A model generated the notes under the pieces. The model searched no databases and had not been told where the DNA came from. It saw nothing but the letters and a program-made list of their open reading frames with translations. A DNA stretch of 64,000 nt. Source: Thalassolituus maritimus (lineage in GTDB: Bacteria > Pseudomonadota > Gammaproteobacteria > Pseudomonadales > Oceanobacteraceae). The translations under genes and the position numbers were made by a program. This document shows, in pieces, positions 55,426-64,000 of the stretch. Position 1 is the stretch's first letter; each line of letters opens with the position of its first letter. The stretch is from NCBI RefSeq assembly GCF_900156675.1, contig NZ_FTOH01000002.1, positions 372,001-436,000 on the forward strand, given 5' to 3'.

Positions 55426-56416
55426 TTCTCCGAAACGCCAGACTGCGAATGCTCCGCGCAAACCTCAGGCGGGTGCTTCAACACACAAGATCAGTATTAA
55501 GGACCGCCTTAATGGCTGGGCTCAGCAACACCAGCTGGTGGCTGTTGAAACCCTGATGCGATTGCTGACGAAACCGCTGGGCAGCATCATGACCTGGCTG
55601 GTGATCGCGATTTCACTGACTCTGCCCGGCGCCATGTGGATGACGCTGGATAACCTCAGTCAGCTGAGTAATCGCTTCCAGGCGTCAGGCAGCATGAGCG
55701 TTTATCTGAAAACCGCGGTTCAGAATGATCAGGCTCAACAGATGTTGAGCAGGATTGAAAGCATGGACGGTGTCGCTGATGTACGTTTTATCAGCGCGGA
55801 TGAGGCCCTTGCGGAGTTCCGTGCCAGCTCAGGATTGGGCGAAGCTCTGGACCTGCTGCCCGAGAATCCTTTGCCGGGCGTGATCGTGGTGGAACCTGAG
55901 CTGGCCCTGCCGCAGCAGGACGTGATTGCACTGGCTGATACGCTACGGAGCGAATCCCGCGTTGATAGTGTGGAGCTGGACACCGCCTGGCTTGATCGCC
56001 TGCATGCACTGCTGGCTTTGAGTGAGCGGATTGTCTGGGTGATGGGCGCCTTACTCGCACTCGGTATCCTGCTGGTGGTCGGAAATACCATTCGTCTGTC
56101 GATTGCAGCGCGGGTTGATGAGATTCGTGTGACCAAACTGGTGGGGGCGACGAATGCCTGGGTTCGCAGGCCGTTTCTGTATACCGGCCTCTGGTTTGGC
56201 ATGGTCGGTGGCCTGGTATCGTGGATACTGCTGGCAATCGGTTGGGCTCTGGTGAGCGGGCCTGTAGAAGATCTCGCTGCACTCTATGGCTCCGAGTATC
56301 GCTTGCTGCCTCTTTCTGCAGGCGCTGCACTGGTGCTGTTGCTGGGCGCTATGCTGCTCGGCTGGCTGGGCGCCTGGTGGTCTGTGGTGAGGCATCTGCA
56401 CCGGATTGAGCCCTGA
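55412..56416 (+). CDS. ftsX: cell division membrane protein FtsX
   Basis: A 334-residue inner-membrane protein: cytoplasmic N-terminus, first helix (near residue 55), large periplasmic loop (about 85-190) that contacts septal hydrolase activators, and three C-terminal helices (last one VLLLGAMLLGWLGAWWSVV). I use the ATG at 55412 (GAGCGGGGTG upstream), giving a 14-bp overlap with ftsE; the frame is open five codons earlier. Confidence 0.95.
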   Translation: MSAPDSPKRQTANAPRKPQAGASTHKISIKDRLNGWAQQHQLVAVETLMRLLTKPLGSIMTWLVIAISLTLPGAMWMTLDNLSQLSNRFQASGSMSVYLKTAVQNDQAQQMLSRIESMDGVADVRFISADEALAEFRASSGLGEALDLLPENPLPGVIVVEPELALPQQDVIALADTLRSESRVDSVELDTAWLDRLHALLALSERIVWVMGALLALGILLVVGNTIRLSIAARVDEIRVTKLVGATNAWVRRPFLYTGLWFGMVGGLVSWILLAIGWALVSGPVEDLAALYGSEYRLLPLSAGAALVLLLGAMLLGWLGAWWSVVRHLHRIEP

Positions 56417-56533
56417 TACCTCCGTATTACGTGAGCCTTCCGTGAGCTTTACGTTTACCGACATTCTATCGACACAATAGTAAGAGTAATGGCGCTATTA
56501 TGATCGTATAAAGAACGGTGAATGGCATTGAAA

Positions 56534-56561
56534 GGAACTTATCCAGCCATTTGCGGTCCTA
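56534..56561 (+). promoter_or_regulatory. sigma-E-like promoter upstream of rpoH
   Basis: GGAACTT (56534-56540), 16-bp spacer, TCCTA (56557-56561). The first box is the exact sigma-E (RpoE) -35 consensus; the second is close to the TCTGA/TCAAA -10. The leader would be about 115 bases. E. coli rpoH has a sigma-E promoter in a similar position. The remainder of the 267-bp gap shows no other clear signal. Confidence 0.55.
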
Positions 56562-56683
56562 TATAGTGGTGCTAAACTTAGCGCTCGACTTTGATTATCA
56601 CGCGTTTGAAAACATGACTCACAAGTGTAATCAGGTCACTGTAAGTTGCTGATTGAGCAACAGAATTCCTTCAGGAGTGAGAG

Positions 56684-57553
<870 letters not shown>

Positions 57554-57591
57554 TGACCGCTTCTCAATAAGTACTTATGCAAAGTACCCAT

Positions 57592-57620
57592 AAAAAGCCG
57601 CTCAATGAGCGGCTTTTTTC
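57592..57620 (+). terminator. intrinsic terminator after rpoH
   Basis: Stem AAAAAGCCGCTC/GAGCGGCTTTTTT with loop AAT, followed by T-run. Confidence 0.95.
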
Positions 57621-57760
57621 TTTGTCTGACGACGAACAACACCAGGCATTGCGGTAACAACCTTGTCTTGTCATAAAAATGTCATATATCGGACCGATAC
57701 TCTGCAACCCTGTGATTTCCGGGCGCCAAAGGTGCTTCGGGCGGGTTACAATCGATCTGA

Positions 57761-58801
<1,041 letters not shown>

Positions 58802-58840
58802 TCAGGCGCTATCCTTAAAGCAGGATTTTTAGGTACCCTG

Positions 58841-61000
58841 ATGACAATCGCTGAAAATACACAGACCAAAGCAGAACAGCCGCCGGAGCTATCCATGACG
58901 GACGTACAGGATATAGATCTCAACAGCAGTGAGTTTTACATCAATCGTGAACTCAGCCATCTGCAGTTTAATATCCGCGTACTGGAACAGGCGCTCGACG
59001 AAGCACACCCGCTACTCGACCGTCTGTTCTTCCTGTGTATTTTCAGCAAAAACCTCGATGAATTTTTTGAAGTGCGAGTCGCCGACCTGGTGCATCAGCT
59101 GACATTTAATCGTGAGCTGTCGGGCATTGATGGCCTGCATCCGGCTCAGGTGCTGGATGAAATCTACTCTCTCTGCAGTACTACCGTAGAGCGTCAGTAC
59201 GAAATACTGAACGACACTTTGTTGCCGCAATTGAAAGAGCAGAATATTCACTTTTTGCGTCGTGCTGAATGGAACGACGAGCAGCGGATCTGGATACGTG
59301 ATTATTTCGACGACAATATCCAGCCATTGATCAGCCCGATCGGTCTGGACCCCTCGCACCCGTTTCCACGATTGGTGAATAAAAGCCTGAACTTTATTGT
59401 CGCGCTCGATGGCAAAGATGCGTTCGGCCGCCAGACGGGTCTGGCGATCATTCCTGCGCCGCGTTCATTACCGCGCACTTTGCGCTTACCGGATGAGCTG
59501 GTGCAGGAGGGCGGAGATCACTTTGTTTTCCTGTCATCGATTATTCACGAATACGCCGATGAACTCTTCCCGGGCATGACGGTGAAGGGCTGTTACCAGT
59601 TCCGTGTAACGCGCAACGCCGACCTGGATATTGACCACGAAGAAACATCAGACCTCGCCTCGGCACTTGAGGACGAACTGCACTCGCGTAATTTCGGTGA
59701 AGAAATGCGCTTAGAAGTCGCCGACAACTGCCCTGACGAACTGATCAGCTTTCTGCTGCGTCAGTTCAACCTTGATGAGTCTGACTTATTTAAAGTGAAC
59801 GGTCCGGTGAACCTTGGTCGCCTGATTGAAGTGATTGATCAGATTAATCGTCCGGATCTTCGTTACCCGCCATTTACGCCGGGTCTGCCGAAAAACGTTA
59901 ATTTTAAAAAGAGTATTTTCGAGAGCATCCGCGCGAAGGATACTCTGTTACTGCATCCGTTTGAGTCCTTCACGCCCGTGGTCGACCTGTTACGCGAAGC
60001 TGCGAAAGACCCTAGTGTTAAGTCGATCAAACAGACGTTGTATCGCACCGGTGCTAAATCAGAAATTGTTAATGCATTGGTAGATGCTGCCCGTAACGGC
60101 AAAGAAGTTACGGTGGTGATTGAGCTGCGCGCGCGTTTTGATGAAGAAGAAAACCTCTATCTGGCGAACCGCCTTCAGGAGGCGGGAGCCGTCGTCGTTT
60201 ACGGTGTGGTCGGGTATAAAACCCACGCCAAAATGATGTTGATTGTGCGTAAAGAAGGGAACCAGTATCGCCGCTATGTACATCTGGGCACGGGCAATTA
60301 TCACGCAGGGAACGCGCGGGCGTATACCGACTACAGCTTTATGACCTGCGATGATTCAATCTGCGAAGATGTTCATAAAGTCTTCCAGCAATTAACCGGC
60401 ATGGGTGAAGTCATGCGGGTGAAAAAGTTGTTTCATGCGCCTTTCACTCTCCATAAACGTTTAATTCAGCTGATTGACCGCGAGCGTGAACATGCGGATG
60501 CCGGAAAGCCTGCATTAATCCGCATGAAAGCCAACGGCCTGACCGAACCTAAAGTGATTCGTGCGCTGTATCGTGCGTCTCAGTCGGGGGTTAAAGTCGA
60601 ATTGATTATTCGTGGTATGTGCAGCCTGCGCCCTGGTATTCCCGGAGTCTCAGAGAATATCGAGGTCCGCTCAATTATTGGTCGTTTCCTGGAACATACT
60701 CGCGTGTATTACTTCCTTAATGGTGGAAACGATGAAATTTATGCAGGCAGTGCCGACCTGATGGAGCGTAACCTGCTGCGTCGTGTTGAAACCGCGTTCC
60801 CGGTGGAAACCAACAAAATCAAAGAGCGGATGAAAGAAGAGCTCGAGATCTATGTGAAGGACAACACCCAGGCCTGGATTCTGCAAACGGACGGCTCTTA
60901 TGTCCGGGCGCAACCGGGCCCAGATGATGAGATCATTTCTGCACAAAGCTGGTTGCTTGATAAACTGGCTGCCAGCAGTGGAACGCCAAGCGCAAATTGA
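58841..61000 (+). CDS. ppk1: polyphosphate kinase
   Basis: A 719-residue PPK1 that polymerises phosphate from ATP into polyphosphate at the membrane. The N-terminal domain starts NRELSHLQFNIRVLEQA; the two phospholipase D-like catalytic parts carry VVGYKTHAKMMLIV (phospho-accepting His) and the later HTRVYYFLNGG. Length is typical (about 690). It is convergent with ppx, the enzyme that degrades the product, and both share the terminator at 61017. Confidence 0.97.
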   Translation: MTIAENTQTKAEQPPELSMTDVQDIDLNSSEFYINRELSHLQFNIRVLEQALDEAHPLLDRLFFLCIFSKNLDEFFEVRVADLVHQLTFNRELSGIDGLHPAQVLDEIYSLCSTTVERQYEILNDTLLPQLKEQNIHFLRRAEWNDEQRIWIRDYFDDNIQPLISPIGLDPSHPFPRLVNKSLNFIVALDGKDAFGRQTGLAIIPAPRSLPRTLRLPDELVQEGGDHFVFLSSIIHEYADELFPGMTVKGCYQFRVTRNADLDIDHEETSDLASALEDELHSRNFGEEMRLEVADNCPDELISFLLRQFNLDESDLFKVNGPVNLGRLIEVIDQINRPDLRYPPFTPGLPKNVNFKKSIFESIRAKDTLLLHPFESFTPVVDLLREAAKDPSVKSIKQTLYRTGAKSEIVNALVDAARNGKEVTVVIELRARFDEEENLYLANRLQEAGAVVVYGVVGYKTHAKMMLIVRKEGNQYRRYVHLGTGNYHAGNARAYTDYSFMTCDDSICEDVHKVFQQLTGMGEVMRVKKLFHAPFTLHKRLIQLIDREREHADAGKPALIRMKANGLTEPKVIRALYRASQSGVKVELIIRGMCSLRPGIPGVSENIEVRSIIGRFLEHTRVYYFLNGGNDEIYAGSADLMERNLLRRVETAFPVETNKIKERMKEELEIYVKDNTQAWILQTDGSYVRAQPGPDDEIISAQSWLLDKLAASSGTPSAN

Positions 61001-61016
61001 TCAGGAACGCAGGCAA

Positions 61017-61046
61017 ATAAAAAACGGGGCAATGCCCCGTTTTTTG
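61017..61046. terminator. bidirectional terminator between ppk1 and ppx
   Basis: Stem AAAACGGGGC/GCCCCGTTTT (61021-61030 with 61034-61043), loop AAT, A-run and T-run on either side. Confidence 0.95.
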
Positions 61047-61092
61047 CTTTTTGGACTCTCGTTTCCGGTCTTTCGTTTTCCGGGCTTGTGAT

Positions 61093-62601
61093 TCAAACCA
61101 GTGAGAGCACCAATCCGGCAGCTTTCTGCAATTCAACTTCCTCTTCCATATCCTGAGACGTCAGCGGGAAGCTATCCTGCCAGCCTTCGGGGAGCTTCAG
61201 CAGCAGAGTATCCTTGTCGATGCTTGCCTCAGGCAGAGGTACGTCGTAGGCCTCGCGGCTGTGATTAAGCACGATGGCCACGCGCAGAATACGTATCAAC
61301 CAGAGTGCGATGGTTTGCTGTCGGGCGGGCAGTAATTCGAGTTCTTCCGGGTGGATTTTGCGTCGGTGATTACGAACCAGCAGGGCCAGTAACATCTGCC
61401 CCTGACGGGTAAAGCCCAGCATATCGGAATGTTGCAACAGATAAGCGCCGTGTTTGTGGAAACCACTGTGGGCGATGCTCAGGCCGATTTCATGAACGCG
61501 GGCAGCCCAGCTCAACCACTGGGCGAGCTCTTTGCGTGCGCCAATGTCTTTGCGTATCTGATTGAACAGAGCAAGCGCTGTCGCTTCAACGCGGTCAGCC
61601 TGTGCGGTGTCGACATAAAAGCGCTCCTGCATGGAGGCGATAGAGCGGCTACGTACATCTTCATGTTCTGAGCGGCCGACCAGATCCCAGAGTGCGCCCT
61701 CGCGCAATGCGCCATCTGAATAGCGCATGTGCTTGATATCCAGCGTCTGAAATACGGCAGTGAGAATCGCCAGACCACCAATAAATACCTGACGACGGTC
61801 GGGTTTCACGCCTTCAATGTCGACGTCATCAACGGTTTCGTAATCCAGGCAGTGATCGACTAATTTCTCAAGGCCGTCTGGGGTGATACCTTCATTGCCC
61901 CAACCATTACTGATGATGGCTTGTTCGACAGCGCGGATAGTGCCCGAAGAACCGATTTCACTTTTCCAGCCCAGCTTTTTGTACTGGGCCTTAATATTCA
62001 GCAGTTCCTGCTGAGCAGCCGACACCGCTTTTTTAAACTGTTTGCGGGTGATCTTTCCATCAGCAAAGAAGCGTTTGGTGAAAGACACACAGCCCATGTG
62101 CAGGCTTTCCAGGGCTTTCGCTTCGAAACGTTCACCGATAATAAATTCGGTACTGCCGCCGCCAATGTCGACCACCAGACGCTGACCACCATCGTCTGCC
62201 TGAGTGTGTGCAACTCCGAGATAAATGAGGCGGGCTTCTTCACGGCCAGCGATGACCTCGACGGGGTAGCCCAGCACTTCCTCAGCGCGATCAATAAACT
62301 CACGACGGTTACGGGCAGCGCGCAGTGCGTTGGTGGCGAATACCACGATTCTGTCCGGGTCCATACCCTGAAGGCGCTGACCAAACTGAGCGAGGCAATC
62401 GACGCCGCGCTGGATGGCTTCCTCGCTGAGATAGTTCTGATTGTCCAGGCCAGCGGCCAGCTGAACTTTTTCACCGCGTTTTTCCAGAGTACGTATTTCA
62501 CCCTGAAATTCTTCTGCGATCATCATGTGAAAACTGTTCGATCCGAGGTCGACCGCGGCAATACGGCTGGATTCGACCTCTGCGGAATACTGCTCTGACA
62601 T
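61093..62601 (-). CDS. ppx: exopolyphosphatase (Ppx/GppA family)
   Basis: A 502-residue ASKHA-fold phosphatase releasing phosphate from polyphosphate ends, or hydrolysing pppGpp. Motifs: AAVDLGSNSFHMMIAE at the start, VVDIGGGSTEFIIG near residue 142 and EIGSSGTIRA. The C-terminal HD-like helical domain (ARVHEIGLSIAHSGFHKHGAYLL) is present. Convergent with ppk1, which favours the exopolyphosphatase role. Divergent from trxA with 141 bp between. Confidence 0.95.
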   Translation of the reverse strand: MSEQYSAEVESSRIAAVDLGSNSFHMMIAEEFQGEIRTLEKRGEKVQLAAGLDNQNYLSEEAIQRGVDCLAQFGQRLQGMDPDRIVVFATNALRAARNRREFIDRAEEVLGYPVEVIAGREEARLIYLGVAHTQADDGGQRLVVDIGGGSTEFIIGERFEAKALESLHMGCVSFTKRFFADGKITRKQFKKAVSAAQQELLNIKAQYKKLGWKSEIGSSGTIRAVEQAIISNGWGNEGITPDGLEKLVDHCLDYETVDDVDIEGVKPDRRQVFIGGLAILTAVFQTLDIKHMRYSDGALREGALWDLVGRSEHEDVRSRSIASMQERFYVDTAQADRVEATALALFNQIRKDIGARKELAQWLSWAARVHEIGLSIAHSGFHKHGAYLLQHSDMLGFTRQGQMLLALLVRNHRRKIHPEELELLPARQQTIALWLIRILRVAIVLNHSREAYDVPLPEASIDKDTLLLKLPEGWQDSFPLTSQDMEEEVELQKAAGLVLSLV

Positions 62602-62742
62602 ATCTATCTGTTTCCAATAACCTTATGATGAATATGCCTTCCAGCGTCTCTGGCGTCCAGTCGAATAATCCAATTGATTCCGCATCAATGTGGCGTACAA
62701 TAACCCTTTCTAACTGATTGCACTTTTCTGCAGGGGAATTTC

Positions 62743-63069
62743 ATGAGCGATAACATTATCACCGTAACCGACGATTCATTTGACGCTGACGTGCTGGGTT
62801 CAGACGTTCCTGTACTGGTGGACTTCTGGGCGGAGTGGTGTGGCCCTTGCAAAATGATCGCGCCGGTTCTGGAAGAAATCGCCGATGACTACGCAGGTAA
62901 GCTGAAAATTGCCAAGCTGAACATTGATGAAAACGAAGCCACTGCGCCTAAGTTTGGTATCCGCAGCATCCCGACTCTGATTCTGTTCAAGAACGGCAAC
63001 GCTGAAGCGACCAAGATCGGTGCAATGAGCAAGTCTGAACTGGCTGCGTTCATCGAACAGGCGATCTGA
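62743..63069 (+). CDS. trxA: thioredoxin 1
   Basis: A 108-residue redox protein with the classical active site W32-C33-G34-P35-C36, the buried Asp in VLVDFWAEW and the cis-Pro in [10 protein letters not shown]. It reduces disulfides in ribonucleotide reductase, PAPS reductase and others. GGGGAA precedes the ATG. The trxA-rho order is conserved in gammaproteobacteria. Confidence 0.98.
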   Translation: MSDNIITVTDDSFDADVLGSDVPVLVDFWAEWCGPCKMIAPVLEEIADDYAGKLKIAKLNIDENEATAPKFGIRSIPTLILFKNGNAEATKIGAMSKSELAAFIEQAI

Positions 63070-63090
63070 TCTCCCTGTCAGCTGTATTCC

Positions 63091-63124
63091 GCACTGCAAA
63101 TGGGGACAAATGTCCCCGCAGTGC
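63091..63124 (+). promoter_or_regulatory. strong hairpin in the trxA-rho interval
   Basis: GCACTGC...GCAGTGC (63091-63097 with 63118-63124) encloses GGGGAC/GTCCCC (63102-63107 with 63112-63117). No T-run follows, so it may protect the trxA mRNA 3' end or belong to the rho leader. The rest of the 210-bp gap to rho is C/T-rich and otherwise featureless. Confidence 0.5.
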
Positions 63125-63279
63125 TGGACAACCCCCCTATATCTGTCTATATTGACTCCGCAACATTGAAAGCGGGCCAAAGCCCCGATCAAGGCTGCCC
63201 TCCATGGCGACTCTGCCAGGTTTTCTTCAGATCCAGCATCTATCTAATTCAAATAACCTAACCGTATATACCTATACCT

Positions 63280-64000
63280 ATGAATCTCTCAGACCTGAAA
63301 CTCAAATCAGTCCCCGAATTGCTGAAAATTGCCGGCGATATGGGTATTGAGCACGTCAGCCGTACCCGTAAACAGGACATCATCTTCGCCATTCTGAAAA
63401 CCCACGCTAAAAGTGGTGAAGACATCTACGGTGATGGTGTGCTGGAGATTCTGCAGGATGGCTTTGGTTTCTTACGCAGTGCGAACAGCTCATACCTGGC
63501 CGGACCCGATGACATTTATGTCTCCCCAAGCCAGATCCGCCGTTTTAACCTGCGCAAGGGCGATAAAATCGCCGGTAAAATTCGTCCTCCGAAGGACAAC
63601 GAGCGTTACTTCGCGCTGTTGAAAGTTAATGAGATTAACGACGACAAGCCAGAAAACGCGAAAAATAAAGTACTGTTTGAAAACCTGACGCCGCTGTTCC
63701 CGAATGAACGCCTGATTCTGGAAGCTGGTAACGGCTCTACTGAAGACCTGTCTTCCCGTGTACTGGATCTGGTTGCCCCAATCGGTAAAGGTCAGCGTGG
63801 CTTGATCGTTGCGCCACCGAAAGCTGGTAAAACCATGCTGCTGCAGACCATCGCGCAGTCTATTACCCGCAACAACCCGGAGTGTGAGCTGATCGTCCTG
63901 CTGATCGACGAACGTCCGGAAGAAGTAACAGAAATGAAGCGTTCTGTACGCGGTGAAGTTGTGGCGTCGACCTTTGATGAGCCGCCAGCCCGTCACGTGC
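63280..64000 (+). CDS. rho: transcription termination factor Rho (5' part)
   Basis: The first 240 codons are in the window; the gene is cut by the right edge. N-terminal [21 protein letters not shown]-binding cold-shock-like domain ([36 protein letters not shown]) and Walker A ([12 protein letters not shown]) plus [13 protein letters not shown] are as in E. coli Rho. The ATG at 63280 has no clear ribosome site (upstream sequence is CCTATACCT). Confidence 0.97.
   Translation, partial: MNLSDLKLKSVPELLKIAGDMGIEHVSRTRKQDIIFAILKTHAKSGEDIYGDGVLEILQDGFGFLRSANSSYLAGPDDIYVSPSQIRRFNLRKGDKIAGKIRPPKDNERYFALLKVNEINDDKPENAKNKVLFENLTPLFPNERLILEAGNGSTEDLSSRVLDLVAPIGKGQRGLIVAPPKAGKTMLLQTIAQSITRNNPECELIVLLIDERPEEVTEMKRSVRGEVVASTFDEPPARHV

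Overview
The window reads as chromosomal DNA of a free-living, probably marine, gammaproteobacterium of the Oceanospirillales/Pseudomonadales type. This rests on the gene orders seen (dprA–LysM–def–fmt–rsmB–trkA–trkH, rsmD//ftsY–ftsE–ftsX–rpoH, hemB, ppk1//ppx, trxA–rho) and on SulP, TRAP and RND transporters. No genus can be proved from sequence alone. No rRNA, tRNA, insertion sequence, prophage or CRISPR array was recognised. The left edge may cut a gene; the right edge cuts rho.

Layout. 0.1-3.3 kb: yheV and prlC (minus) and a gamma-class carbonic anhydrase-like protein. 3.6-7.5 kb: a secreted vanadium-haloperoxidase-like enzyme and a fused TRAP permease, each closed by an almost identical terminator. 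7.6-16.5 kb: an accessory block with a 1582-residue repeat lipoprotein, a membrane histidine kinase, a divergent LuxR-type response regulator and a second lipoprotein. A C5-N7-G3+ dyad occurs in the promoter regions of this block and suggests one small regulon. 16.6-20.3 kb: gdhA, a general-stress FMN-type protein, a DTW-domain tRNA modification protein and a YebC-family protein. 20.4-24.5 kb: exported proteins (choice-of-anchor I lipoprotein; a three-gene operon of two lipoproteins and a secreted protein). 24.5-29.3 kb: tsaC-hemF-aroE, a CheW/CZB protein and dprA. 29.4-36.2 kb: LysM protein, def, fmt, rsmB, trkA, trkH. 36.2-40.7 kb: two unknown proteins, a SulP transporter and a tandem universal stress protein.

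40.8-48.6 kb is a metal-stress island. A CzcCBA-type divalent-cation efflux operon with a small His-rich exported protein faces an ECF sigma factor, a zinc-finger anti-sigma factor, a Cys-rich EGKCG-repeat peptide of the HvfA (oxazolone/thioamide RiPP metallophore) type, and a DoxX/HvfX-like membrane protein. The usual maturation genes hvfB (MNIO/DUF692) and hvfC (DUF2063) are missing from between hvfA and hvfX and from the rest of the window. This is the strongest candidate for an unusual system here.

48.6-64 kb: an LpxL-type acyltransferase, a receiver-TPR protein with a minimal soluble histidine kinase, rsmD, an unknown anchored protein, ftsY-ftsE-ftsX, rpoH (with a sigma-E-like promoter), hemB, ppk1 and ppx sharing one terminator, trxA and the start of rho.
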